In this document: positions 7,801-15,582 of the stretch, piece after piece | Layout: every line of letters begins with the position of its first letter | Position numbering within the stretch: position 1 is the first letter of the stretch | Source: Oscillospiraceae bacterium | Lineage (GTDB): Bacteria; Bacillota; Clostridia; Oscillospirales; Oscillospiraceae | Direction of reading: 5' to 3' | DNA length: 16,735 nucleotides | Assembly (NCBI GenBank): GCA_017458885.1 | Contig: JAFSZQ010000059.1 | Span: 1-16,735 of the forward strand | Position numbers and translations under genes: made by a program | Notes under the pieces: model-generated | Told to the model about the DNA's origin: nothing | Databases searched by the model: none | The model's input: only the letters and a program-made list of their open reading frames with translations

Positions 7801-8114
7801 CGGGCGGCGACTACTACAAAATCTCCAACGACGGCAGCGGCATGGTGCTCGACCTCTCGGGCACGGCAGCCGCGGACGGCAAGGCGCTCCAGCAGTGGTA
7901 CTTTGACGAGAACAACGACCAGCTCTGGTATATGGCGGATATGGGCGGCGGCGATCATGTGATCGTGAACCGCAGCAGCGGTCAGGCGTTCGGTCTCGCC
8001 GCCGCGGGCGGCGCCGCCATCGTCGCCGCGCGGACGCAGAGCGACGCGCAGCTCTGGCAGTTGACGGAGCTCAAGAGCGCGCCGGAGGAGGAGAGCTACG
8101 TCAACCGGCACTAA
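4896..8114 (+). CDS. Large secreted surface protein with ricin-type lectin modules
   Basis: 1072 residues. A signal peptide (basic KKTIKNFAKR, Leu-rich core, cleavage near ARA-ADD at about 34) is followed by a short Lys/Glu linker. Residues about 50-270 are aromatic and Cys-containing (NCSSFCTNARNCSSEW, FNCYGW) and match nothing I know. Residues about 290-440 are repetitive short strands rich in G, I, V and N, like a parallel beta-helix. Three 13-residue Ala-rich repeats lie at 485-523. From about 640 there are two lectin-like modules, each opening with CADG(D/A)GV (C641 and C886). They carry QxW motifs at 704, 745, 806, 861, 999, 1009 and 1052, plus a degenerate ESW at 956. QxW is the hallmark of ricin-B beta-trefoils, which bind carbohydrate. 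No LPxTG motif or C-terminal membrane helix is seen, so it is released or held by partners. Its place between the pilin and channel genes suggests an adhesin for mating or host contact (inference). Confidence 0.8.
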   Translation: MKKTIKNFAKRGIALLFALLLLAQWDALAPAARAADDKKEEEKGTEVEPTSGSTKFVTWDFVNPQNVGGNADFTNPNAKYQRAFIYARWKDDKRPYIDVTGAALGDGISRYSDGYDNCSSFCTNARNCSSEWNTDFRDYDYFVTKDGLHTPYIKWWENHHGHAFQLWPAGYATDNRSNYVITTVDDYEKLDVRNTNGNTTSPSSWWGAENKGFNCYGWIMENGRIWMYDNDKGGYNDDLKLKDENGWTAYCSDNSRADYWYYYFGHEYFVPTLTNDFTIGVDQIKTFRDSYYIPKGKTITVQSGAVLSIDGILLNDGKIVIEDGGMLVLNEKAVIMPFTKYDGACGTVISRGNIVVRSNAMLAGGGSTGLKFESGTVINYGTILSENLTISQDYVIENHSAGAVYGGKMLARDKRILVLRDYLAGTKSGISSPSTGTYLSGTTTTYKPYGVYDYKTFQKSSRFTIYNTEKKLSSTVASANAAQGGTLAAAAIVAARVPLLSATAVAAGQLPTLAAAAVAAGQASSEPSFTGQTTVAEADPTLTIYTRASADDAHVALCSAPVSELGCRFEGNQAIFTANGWEYPVSGALVSATVTRGADTEVLFRDLAVGVSGDALTESAFAAAAQAASAVTLGSGKRYLCADGDGVRMASDAAAWRVEQVSTGRVDNVLTPCVRLVAPTGKVLAAADGGVALRAAAKNASKSQLWYMRKSEDGYFIVSAAEPTLALVAGGRGAALRAYAGEKDQCWTLAAAMGGARSAQSAAVETTDDYGGKVFTLTARTTGERLAFSSEKTCATTAAAYASAAQQWRFTRVGTTSVGGVETPYYRVVNVHSRQALTCDEGFGAYSRVSLADYVPGNRAQLWLVDASATGLAALVPLGNTSRVLCADGAGVYLGSLAESAPYARWRLSETVAYESIGSYRLSPKSAPSQSLTIAGESDALGARVTLRAAAEESGDWESWTFTRMGSDAGGDYYKISNDGSGMVLDLSGTAAADGKALQQWYFDENNDQLWYMADMGGGDHVIVNRSSGQAFGLAAAGGAAIVAARTQSDAQLWQLTELKSAPEEESYVNRH
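6348..6464 (+). repeat. Three tandem 39-nt repeats encoding Ala-rich 13-residue units
   Basis: Units at 6348-6386, 6387-6425 and 6426-6464 stay in frame and encode GTLAAAAIVAARV, PLLSATAVAAGQL and PTLAAAAVAAGQA. The second half of unit 2 and of unit 3 is nearly identical in DNA. They form a hydrophobic, probably helical linker between the beta-helix-like and lectin parts. AAIVAAR recurs near residue 1042 of the same protein. Confidence 0.8.
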
Positions 8115-8133
8115 ACAACAGGAGACAACGCCT

Positions 8134-9093
8134 ATGAAATCCCTGAAAACGATATTGTGCGCCGCGGCGGTGCTCGCCGCGCTCGCCGCGCCCGCGTCCG
8201 CCGTCGTTGACCCCTACTACAGCGGGGTCGTGGACAGCTACACCGGCGAGCCGGTCGAGGACGGCTCCGCTACGGCGACCACGACGCGCGTGCGGCTGTC
8301 CGACTCGATGTACTACGACCATGAGGCGCACGCCTTCGTCTATCCCACGGGCAGCGGCGTGCAGGAGGTGCGCGCGAGCGTTGCGGATGGGCAGATCGTC
8401 GCCTCGCCCGTGAGCATCTCCGTGACCGACGGCACGACGGAGCTGACGGTCTATCACAACGGCGCGGCGCTTGAGGACCCCGACCTCGGCAGCATCGCCG
8501 ACGAGGGCAGCTACACCGTCTCGGTGCGGGACGGCGGCGCGGAGCGGACGCTCTTCGGCTTCACCATCATCGGCTCGACGGCGAGCCTCCCGAGCGGCTA
8601 CGCGATGCCGAGCGGCTTCTACATCATGGACGCGACGCTCGACGACGAGGACGTCGCCTACGAGCGCAGCCTGATCGAAATGGAGGAGGAGGGGACGTAT
8701 TCCATCGAGTACACCTGCCCCGCCGCGTCGCTCAGCTACTCGCTGACGGTCACTGTGGACCGCACGCCGCCGCAGCTCACGTTCGAGGGGAAGCTTGACA
8801 AGAAAGGGCGCTTTCACAGCGCCGTGCAGATCGGCGGGCTGGAGAACGGCGACAGCGTTCTTCTCACGCGCGACGGCACGGAGGTCAGCTTCCCGTCCAA
8901 CGGCAAGCTGACCGAGGCGGGGATGTATCAGCTTCAGGCGTTCGACGCCGCGGGCAACGCCTCGCAGGCGCAGTTCACCATCCTCGTCTATCTTGACGTG
9001 AACAGCCTCGTGTTTTTCGCGCTGGTGTGCCTCTCGCTTGCCGGCGTGCTGGGCTATATACTCTATAAGAGAAGGAAACTGAAGGTCGTCTGA
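8134..9093 (+). CDS. Membrane-anchored extracellular protein with Ig-like domain
   Basis: 319 residues. A signal peptide (KSLKTILCAAAVLAALAAPASA, cleavage near 23) leads to a Ser/Thr/Gly-rich, all-beta ectodomain with about 265 residues. A single membrane helix (LVFFALVCLSLAGVLGYILY, about 291-310) follows, with a basic KRRKLKVV cytoplasmic tail, giving a type I topology. The segment TVDRTPPQLTFEGKL...DAAGNASQAQFTILV (about 205-287) has the TPP...DAAGN pattern of bacterial Ig-like surface domains. The earlier part (GTYSIEYTCPA, GSYTVSVRD) looks like one or two similar sandwich domains. AGGAG at 8120-8124 lies 9 nt before ATG. It starts 19 nt after the lectin gene stop and 19 nt before the channel gene, so it is likely co-expressed and may present or anchor the lectin protein at the transfer channel. 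No specific family recognised. Confidence 0.75.
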   Translation: MKSLKTILCAAAVLAALAAPASAVVDPYYSGVVDSYTGEPVEDGSATATTTRVRLSDSMYYDHEAHAFVYPTGSGVQEVRASVADGQIVASPVSISVTDGTTELTVYHNGAALEDPDLGSIADEGSYTVSVRDGGAERTLFGFTIIGSTASLPSGYAMPSGFYIMDATLDDEDVAYERSLIEMEEEGTYSIEYTCPAASLSYSLTVTVDRTPPQLTFEGKLDKKGRFHSAVQIGGLENGDSVLLTRDGTEVSFPSNGKLTEAGMYQLQAFDAAGNASQAQFTILVYLDVNSLVFFALVCLSLAGVLGYILYKRRKLKVV

Positions 9094-9112
9094 GAAAGGG
9101 GGGAACACACCT

Positions 9113-11434
9113 ATGGATTGGCTCGGAGACATCTTAGACGGTCTGTTTGACATCATACAAAGCGCGCTGGAAGCCGTGCTGAACGCCTTCCTCGGCAAGA
9201 TACTGTACTTCATCGAGACGGCGCTTTGCAAGATACTCGCCCTGCTGGACCAGATGTTCCAAATTTTTGCGGGCATCACCAAGGTCACCTACGACGGGTC
9301 GAAGGACTATCTCATCAACATCTTTTTCAGCAACAAGTCCATCAGCAACGTCTATTGGGGTATGGCGCTGATCGGTATTGCGATGGCGTTCGGCTTTGCG
9401 ATCGCGGCGGTGGTCAAGAAGCTGTTCGACGCCAACAACCGGATGCAGACCTCGCTGGGGCAGATCATCACAGCGCTCATCCGCAGTATGTTTCTCATTC
9501 TCGGTATGAGCGCGATCATGGTCATCGTCATCAACTCGACGAACGTGCTCATGCAGCAGGTCAATTACCTGTTCAGCGACCCTGAAAATTTAGACCTGCC
9601 GGAGACCATCGTCTACACCGACGAGGAATACGCGGCGATGGGGCGCGTGCTGAACACCATCGGCAACTACTCGCTCAATCCCTCGTATTCCAGCCGCTAC
9701 AACCTCAACTCCTGCTTCAACGACATTCGGCGGGACCTGTACTATTTGCAGCAGCGGAACGTCTTCCGCTACTACTATGCGACCAAGGATGCGAATGGGA
9801 ACACGGTCAACACGTGGCAATCGGTGCTGCAAGCGGTGGCGAAGTCGCACGATCTGCGCACCGACCTCAAGCTCGACGTGTCCTATGACAGCGTGACGAC
9901 GGCGCTGATCGGCGCCATGGACATCATCCGAAACGATGCGTCGTTCAAGCCGCTCGAGAGCTACACGCGCGTCGTGCCCGAGAACGGGCTGCTGGCGATC
10001 GACCGCTACGTCTTCCTGATGGGCACGATGCACGCGGCGAAGAACAGCGAGTACAACAGCAACCCGGGTCTGACCGACGCCGTGCGCGGGCCGTACTACT
10101 CGGGCGAGCGGAGCATCTACAACTACGACCAGGTCACGAATGATTTCGACATCGGGTTCGCGACGGATTATCTCGTGGTCTATCTCTCCTGCTTCGCGCT
10201 CATTTTGGACTATGTGACCATCATCCTCAACTGCATCGCGCGCATCTTCAATATGCTGTTCCTGTATATCATCGCGCCGCCGATCTTCGCCACGCAGCCG
10301 CTCGACGGCGGCGGCAAGACGAAGCAGTGGATGACGGCGTTCATTGTGCAGGCGTTCAGCGTGTTCGGCACGGTTATCGCCATGCGATTGCTGCTCATTC
10401 TGCTGCCCATTGTGACCAGCTCCTCGCTGGTGCTGTTTGAAAACGCGCTGGCGAACACGATGGCGAAGCTGGTGCTGATCTACGGTCTGTTCGAGGTCTC
10501 GAAGAAGGCGACGGGTCTGCTGACCGGTATCCTCGCGGACAGCGCGGGCTGGCAGTCGATCCAGGCGGGCGATATGTCCTCCTCCGCGGGCAAGCTCACC
10601 GGCGCGGTGGGCGGCGCGGCGAAGGCGGTTGCCGGCGGCGCCGCCAAGCTGGCGGGCAAAGCCGCGCTCAAGGTCGGCGACGTCGCCACGAAGCCGCTGC
10701 AAAACGTCGCCAAGCGCGGCTGGGAAGCGAGCGGCGGCAAGGTCGCCAAGGCGTGGGGCGAGCTTGGCAGCGACAAGGCGGGACAGGAACGCCGAGAGGC
10801 GGAGGAGAGCGCCAAGAAGAATATGGCGGTCAGAGCCGCGGAGGAGCGGCTGTACGGCAACCACGGCTCCGGCGGTTCCGGCGGCGGTGGCAGCTCCGGC
10901 GGCGGAGGCTCCGTTGGCGGCGGCGGACAGCAGAGCAGTTTGCCGAACAGCGCGCCGAACAACGCGCAGCCGCCCGCGCCGCAGGGCGGACAGCAGGGCG
11001 GCGCGCCACAGAAGGAACCGCCGCCGCTGCCCAATAGGCAGGGCGGCGCGCAGAAGCCGTTGAGCCCGCAGGCGCAAAAGCTGTTCGGCGTGGACGCGAA
11101 CGGAAAGGTCCCGTCCAAAGCCCCCGCGGGCGGCGGACAGGAGCTCCCGAACAATCAGGGCGGCGCAAATAAAGCGAAGGAGGCGCCGGAGTCGGGCAGC
11201 CGTCCCACGTTGAGCGGCGCTTCCAAGGGAACGTCGACCAATATGCACGACGCGATGGGCGTGCCGCGCTCGCAGACGGGCGCCGCGGGCAGCCCGAACA
11301 AGAGCGCGGGCGGCGCGCATGAAGCGCCCGCGTCCGTGGGCACCCGTCCCACGCTGGACGGCGCGGGCGGCGAAGCAAAGAAGAGCAGCGTACCCCCGCC
11401 GCCTCCGCCCCCGCCGCCGGTTCCGCAGAAGTAA
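9113..11434 (+). CDS. VirB6/TrbL-like channel protein (Mbov_0396-type ICE membrane protein)
   Basis: 773 residues. An amphipathic N-terminus (DWLGDILDGLFDIIQSALEAVLNAFLGKILYFIE) comes first. Membrane helices follow at about 80-107 and 119-147. A polar loop at about 150-350 is likely extracellular. A second cluster lies at about 352-395, 405-442 and 445-475, with the conserved-looking YIIAPPIFATQPLDGGG between helices. This layout and position fit the polytopic inner channel subunit of Gram-positive type IV secretion (VirB6/TrbL role; Mbov_0396 family). The last 290 residues are unusual: an Ala/Gly/Lys segment, a Gly/Ser-rich linker (about 584-604), a Pro/Gln/Gly-rich stretch, two copies of G(S/T)RPTL(S/D)GA at 695-703 and 743-751, and nine consecutive prolines before VPQK. 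This tail is probably cytoplasmic and may bind the ATPase or coupling protein. AAGGGGGG lies about 9 nt before ATG. It lies 30 nt before the VirB4 gene. Confidence 0.8.
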   Translation: MDWLGDILDGLFDIIQSALEAVLNAFLGKILYFIETALCKILALLDQMFQIFAGITKVTYDGSKDYLINIFFSNKSISNVYWGMALIGIAMAFGFAIAAVVKKLFDANNRMQTSLGQIITALIRSMFLILGMSAIMVIVINSTNVLMQQVNYLFSDPENLDLPETIVYTDEEYAAMGRVLNTIGNYSLNPSYSSRYNLNSCFNDIRRDLYYLQQRNVFRYYYATKDANGNTVNTWQSVLQAVAKSHDLRTDLKLDVSYDSVTTALIGAMDIIRNDASFKPLESYTRVVPENGLLAIDRYVFLMGTMHAAKNSEYNSNPGLTDAVRGPYYSGERSIYNYDQVTNDFDIGFATDYLVVYLSCFALILDYVTIILNCIARIFNMLFLYIIAPPIFATQPLDGGGKTKQWMTAFIVQAFSVFGTVIAMRLLLILLPIVTSSSLVLFENALANTMAKLVLIYGLFEVSKKATGLLTGILADSAGWQSIQAGDMSSSAGKLTGAVGGAAKAVAGGAAKLAGKAALKVGDVATKPLQNVAKRGWEASGGKVAKAWGELGSDKAGQERREAEESAKKNMAVRAAEERLYGNHGSGGSGGGGSSGGGGSVGGGGQQSSLPNSAPNNAQPPAPQGGQQGGAPQKEPPPLPNRQGGAQKPLSPQAQKLFGVDANGKVPSKAPAGGGQELPNNQGGANKAKEAPESGSRPTLSGASKGTSTNMHDAMGVPRSQTGAAGSPNKSAGGAHEAPASVGTRPTLDGAGGEAKKSSVPPPPPPPPPVPQK
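11195..11365 (+). repeat. Repeated RPTL motif in a low-complexity tail
   Basis: GSRPTLSGA (11195-11221) and GTRPTLDGA (11339-11365) recur 48 residues apart within otherwise Gly/Pro/Ala-rich coding sequence of the channel protein. This is the only well-conserved short motif in the tail and so a candidate partner-binding site. A run of nine Pro codons follows at 11393-11419. Confidence 0.6.
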
Positions 11435-11464
11435 GGTAAAAATAAGCAGTAAAGGATAGAAGCT

Positions 11465-14400
11465 ATGACGAGACTGATCCCGGGCAAAACCAAGGTCGAG
11501 GTCGAGCTGTTCCGCGGCGTAACGCTGGGGGACGTGCTCGTCGTGGGCATCGCGCTCGCCATGCTCATCTTTGTGTTCCTGTCGAATCTGCCCTACAAGC
11601 TGGTCATTGCTATCGTCGTCGCGGGCGTGGCGGGACTGTTGCTGTTCCGCATCGACGGTCAGGCGAATTACCATTATCTGCTGCACATCCTCGGTCATTT
11701 CGGCTACGACCGCCACTTTGCCAAGGTCTATACGGACAAGATGCTCCTCGAGCGCGGCGAGGGACGCGGCGAGGAGGCGGCGTTCGACGAGCTGTTCCGC
11801 CAGCGGATGGAGCAGGCGGAGACCAAGGCGGAAAAAAAGCAGCGCCTGAAAGCGGAGAAGCGCGCGGAACAGGCGCGCGCGGCGGAGCGCAAGCGCGAGG
11901 ATAAGCTGCTCAAGAGCAAAAAGGCTTCCGAAGCGGAGAAAGAGGCGATCCGCGCGAGGCGCGCCGCGGAGGACGAGCAGGCGCTGGCGCAGGACATCGG
12001 GCGCACCGTGGAAGAGCTGCGCGCCGCGCCAAAGGAGAGCAAGGCAGACGCCAAGGCGCGCAAAGCCGCGCGCAAGGCGGAGGATAAGCTCCTCAAGAGC
12101 AAGAAGACCCCCGAGGAGGAGAAGGAAGCGATCCGCGCCCGCCGCGCCGAGGAGAGCGCGGCGGCAGCGGTCGCGCTCGCGGACGCGAAGGACGCCGAGA
12201 CGCACCGCAAGAGCATGGACGGCGTCGTCGGCTTCACCGCCATCCACGACGGCGTCATCGAGTACGGGAAGAAGGACTACTACGGCGCGGCGATCGAGAT
12301 CGACCCCGTGGAGTTCCGCTTTTTCAGCGAGCATCGGCGGCAGAACTCCATCGAAGCGGGCGTTGGGCGCATCCTGCGCGCCGTGAACGCGAAGTACAGC
12401 GCGAACATCGTGAAGCTCGAGCGCCCCATCCGCTACGAAAGCTACTTGGAAAAAGAATACGAAAAGCTCTACCAGCTCCGCGGCTCCTACGAGAGCGGCT
12501 TGCTGACGGAGGACGAGCTGAAGGCGCGCGTGGAGGTCGAATACGACCGCATCAACGAGCTGCGGAGCCTCTGCGACGACGGAAAGGTCGTCACGGGGTT
12601 CTACTACCTCGTGCTCTTTGAAAGCGACCGGCGGCAGCTCGAATTGCAGGTCTCCAACGCGCTGTCGAATTTGCAGCAGGGCGAGCTGGTCGTCCGCCGT
12701 CTGGACGACAAGGGGCTGGCGGTGTTCCTCAAATACGCCAATGCGCTCGATTTCGACGAGACGGAAATTGAAAAAATCGCGCCCGAGGACTACGCCCAGT
12801 GGGCGAAGCCGGAGGTCGTGGACGTGAAGGCGCGGCGCGTGGAGGTGAACCACATCGTCACGCACAACCTGCGCGTGGTGAACTACCCGTCGCTGGTGGG
12901 CGACGCATGGCTCGCGGGCGTGATGTCGATCCCGGGCACGAAGGTCGTGGTCAAGGCGAAGCCGATGGATCGGCAAAAAGCCGTGCGCGGCATCGACCGT
13001 AGCCTGATGGAGCTGCGCGGACAGTGGAGCGCCACGGGCGTCGATTCCAAGCGGCTTGAGATCGAGCAGCATTTGAACACGCTGCAAGAGCTGCTCGGCA
13101 CGCTGCAAGCGGACAACGAATCGCTGCTGGAGGTCAACGTCTATATCACCGCGTACGACATTGTTGGCACGCGCAACAACCCGCGCGTCAAGCAGCCGCC
13201 GCGCTCGCTGCTGCCGACCATCGCGGAGATGAAGAAGACTGTCCGCCGCGCGTGGCAGGAGAGCGGGTTCCGGCTGAACAACATGGAGTTTGAACAGTTG
13301 CAGGCGTTCATCGGCGCGCAGGTGAGCGGGCTTGACCCGCTGCCCAAGCAGGGGCGCGGCATCCCGAGCAACACCGTCGCCGCGTGCTACCCGTGGATCT
13401 TCGCGCACATCAGCGACGAGGGCGGCGTGAAGCTCGGCGCGAACGACGGCGTTCCCGTGTTCATCAACTTCTTCCGCCGTGACAGCGAGCGCGTGAACAG
13501 CAACATGGTCATCGTCGGCAAGTCCGGCTCCGGTAAGTCCTACGCGACCAAGAGCATTTTGTCGAATTTAGCCGCCGACGACGCAAAGATATTCATTCTC
13601 GACCCCGAGAATGAGTACACCGAGCTTGCGGGCAACCTGCACGGCAAGATCATCAACGTCGGCAACGCGCAGTACGGGCGCTTGAACCCGTTCCACATCA
13701 TCACCGCGCTCGACGACGACGAGGCGGGGGAAAATGGACCCTCGGGCAGCTATGCGACGCACTTGCAGTTTTTGGAGGAGTTCTTCCGCCAGATATTGCC
13801 CGACTGCGAGAAGGACGCGATGGAGTACCTCAACACGCTGCTCGACCGGCTCTACGGCGACTTCAACATCACGCCGGAGACCGACCTCTCCAAGCTGACG
13901 CCGGAGGACTACCCCATCTTCGACGACCTCTACGACGCCATCTTGCAGGAGTTCCAGAGCACCGACAACGACTACATCCGCACCATGCTACGCACGCTGA
14001 TGAACTACGTCGCGAAGTTCTCGACCGGCGGGCGCAACGCGAACATCTGGAACGGACCCTCGACGGTCACGACGGAGACAAACTTCACCGTCTTCAACTT
14101 CCAGAGTATGCTCGCCAACCGCAACACGACCATTGCGAACGCGCAGATGCTCTTGGTGCTCAAATACATCGACAACGAGATCATCAAAAACCGCGACTAT
14201 AACCTCAAATACGGCCTCAGCCGCAAGATCGTGGTGGTCATCGACGAGGCGCACGTGTTCATCGACACCAAATTCCCCATCGCGCTGGACTTCATGTTCC
14301 AGCTCGCCAAGCGCATCCGCAAGTACAACGGGATGCAGATCGTCATCACGCAGAACATCAAGGACTTCGTCGGCAGCGAGGAGATCGCGCGCAAATCCAC

Positions 14401-15565
14401 CGCGATCATCAACGCCTGCCAGTACAGCTTCATCTTCGCGCTCGCGCCGAACGACATCCAAGACCTCGTCAAGCTCTACGAGAACGCGGGCGGCATCAAC
14501 GAAAGCGAGCAGGAGCAGATCGTCCAAGCCCCGCGCGGGCAGGCGTTCACCATCATGAGCCCGTCGAGCCGCTCTACGTTCCGCGTGGAGACCGGCGAGA
14601 GCATGATCCATATGTTTGAGGATCGGGACTTCGTCAGCCGGTACTTCTCCGGCGAGCAGGGCGCGGCGAACTGGGAGGACTTTGTCGCGGGCAGTCGCGA
14701 AGCCCACGACGAGGCCGTCATGGATCGCTGGGAGCAGGAGCTCGCGGAGGAGGAGACGACGACCGCCGCGCGGCAGTCCGTCGTGTTCGAGGAGATCGAC
14801 GGCGCGGACTACAGCGAGCCGTCCGGCGGCGTGACGCTCGAAGAGACCGAGGAAGCGCCGCGCGCCGCCAAGCCCGAGGAGGAAGAGAAGCCGAAGAGCC
14901 GCCTCGAGCGCGACCTTTCGCGAGGCGCCGAGGACGCGGCGGCGGTGCTGGATCTGTTCGCCGCGATGACCAACCAGATGACCCAAGCGTTCGAGCGCAT
15001 CGGCGTCCCCGTCGCGCCGCCGCTGTCGGCGGCGAGCGCGGAAGAGCCGCCGGAGGTCGCGGAGCAGCTCGCGGAGAAGGACGCGCTGCTCGAGGAAAAG
15101 GACGCGGAGATCGAGCGCCTGCGCGCCGAGATGGAGCGCATGAAGCACTCCGCCGAGGCGGAGGAGCGGAAGAGCGAAGCGCCCGCGGACGCGCACGAAG
15201 CGCCGGACACGGCGCCCGCGGAGGCGGAACCCGCCGCCGAGCCTACGGACGGGATCGACTGGGTGGACGTGGACGAACCCACGGCGGACAAGGACGCCTA
15301 CCTCGGCGCGCCCGACGCCGAGTGGGCGGAGACCGCGGAACCCGAGGCGGAGCTTCCCGCCGAAGCGGGCGGCGAGCCTGCGGCGGACGAGGACGAGGAC
15401 GTGTTCGACCTCACCGCGTTCCTCGGACGCAGCGTGGCGCGCGCGGCGGCGCTGACCGTCGTTGACCGGATGCGCCGCGAGGGCAGGGAGACGATGGAGA
15501 TCACGCTCGACGAGCTGATGGACTACCTGAACAAGAAGGACGAGAGCGCGCAGGAGATCGCGTAA
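11465..15565 (+). CDS. VirB4-type conjugation ATPase with N-terminal PrgI-like part (Mbov_0397 type)
   Basis: 1366 residues, clearly longer than usual VirB4 proteins (about 600-900). Residues 1-100 hold two membrane helices (about 21-39 and 44-61) and resemble PrgI/VirB3, so this looks like a natural fusion of VirB3-like and VirB4 functions. Residues 100-245 are a charged helical insert with a duplicated unit. The VirB4/CagE N-terminal domain follows (about 250-660). The ATPase core holds Walker A G685-KSGSGKS692 and Walker B V923-VVIDEAH930 (D927, E928), with a later conserved-looking QNIKDF. The last 290 residues (about 1077-1366) are acidic and Ala/Pro/Glu-rich, with a coiled coil near 1200-1240 (EKDALLEEKDAEIERLRAEM) and a helical end (DVFDLTAFLG...ITLDELMDYLNKK). 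It powers pilin handling and substrate transfer at the membrane. ATG 11465 follows AAAGGA. No frameshift seen. Confidence 0.9.
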   Translation: MTRLIPGKTKVEVELFRGVTLGDVLVVGIALAMLIFVFLSNLPYKLVIAIVVAGVAGLLLFRIDGQANYHYLLHILGHFGYDRHFAKVYTDKMLLERGEGRGEEAAFDELFRQRMEQAETKAEKKQRLKAEKRAEQARAAERKREDKLLKSKKASEAEKEAIRARRAAEDEQALAQDIGRTVEELRAAPKESKADAKARKAARKAEDKLLKSKKTPEEEKEAIRARRAEESAAAAVALADAKDAETHRKSMDGVVGFTAIHDGVIEYGKKDYYGAAIEIDPVEFRFFSEHRRQNSIEAGVGRILRAVNAKYSANIVKLERPIRYESYLEKEYEKLYQLRGSYESGLLTEDELKARVEVEYDRINELRSLCDDGKVVTGFYYLVLFESDRRQLELQVSNALSNLQQGELVVRRLDDKGLAVFLKYANALDFDETEIEKIAPEDYAQWAKPEVVDVKARRVEVNHIVTHNLRVVNYPSLVGDAWLAGVMSIPGTKVVVKAKPMDRQKAVRGIDRSLMELRGQWSATGVDSKRLEIEQHLNTLQELLGTLQADNESLLEVNVYITAYDIVGTRNNPRVKQPPRSLLPTIAEMKKTVRRAWQESGFRLNNMEFEQLQAFIGAQVSGLDPLPKQGRGIPSNTVAACYPWIFAHISDEGGVKLGANDGVPVFINFFRRDSERVNSNMVIVGKSGSGKSYATKSILSNLAADDAKIFILDPENEYTELAGNLHGKIINVGNAQYGRLNPFHIITALDDDEAGENGPSGSYATHLQFLEEFFRQILPDCEKDAMEYLNTLLDRLYGDFNITPETDLSKLTPEDYPIFDDLYDAILQEFQSTDNDYIRTMLRTLMNYVAKFSTGGRNANIWNGPSTVTTETNFTVFNFQSMLANRNTTIANAQMLLVLKYIDNEIIKNRDYNLKYGLSRKIVVVIDEAHVFIDTKFPIALDFMFQLAKRIRKYNGMQIVITQNIKDFVGSEEIARKSTAIINACQYSFIFALAPNDIQDLVKLYENAGGINESEQEQIVQAPRGQAFTIMSPSSRSTFRVETGESMIHMFEDRDFVSRYFSGEQGAANWEDFVAGSREAHDEAVMDRWEQELAEEETTTAARQSVVFEEIDGADYSEPSGGVTLEETEEAPRAAKPEEEEKPKSRLERDLSRGAEDAAAVLDLFAAMTNQMTQAFERIGVPVAPPLSAASAEEPPEVAEQLAEKDALLEEKDAEIERLRAEMERMKHSAEAEERKSEAPADAHEAPDTAPAEAEPAAEPTDGIDWVDVDEPTADKDAYLGAPDAEWAETAEPEAELPAEAGGEPAADEDEDVFDLTAFLGRSVARAAALTVVDRMRREGRETMEITLDELMDYLNKKDESAQEIA
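11897..12157 (+). repeat. Duplicated 26-residue charged helical unit inside the VirB4 gene
   Basis: Units at 11897-11974 and 12080-12157, with a period of 183 nt (61 codons), both encode EDKLLKSKKxxExEKEAIRARRAxE. They differ mostly at third positions and by small changes (ASEA against TPEE), which points to an older in-frame duplication kept as protein. They lie between the membrane helices and the VirB4 domain. Confidence 0.85.
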
Positions 15566-15582
15566 GGTTAGGAGTGATCACG

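Noticed and set aside
10861..10930. Gly/Ser-coding GC repeat as a CRISPR or mobile-element repeat
   Set aside because: The repetition follows codon periodicity for a flexible linker, without spacers or terminal inverted repeats.
9590..13408. 1272-codon open frame on the minus strand
   Set aside because: It runs antisense across the channel and VirB4 genes, crosses a gene boundary, is extremely Arg/Leu/Ala-rich and has no recognisable domain. Long antisense frames are expected at this GC content.
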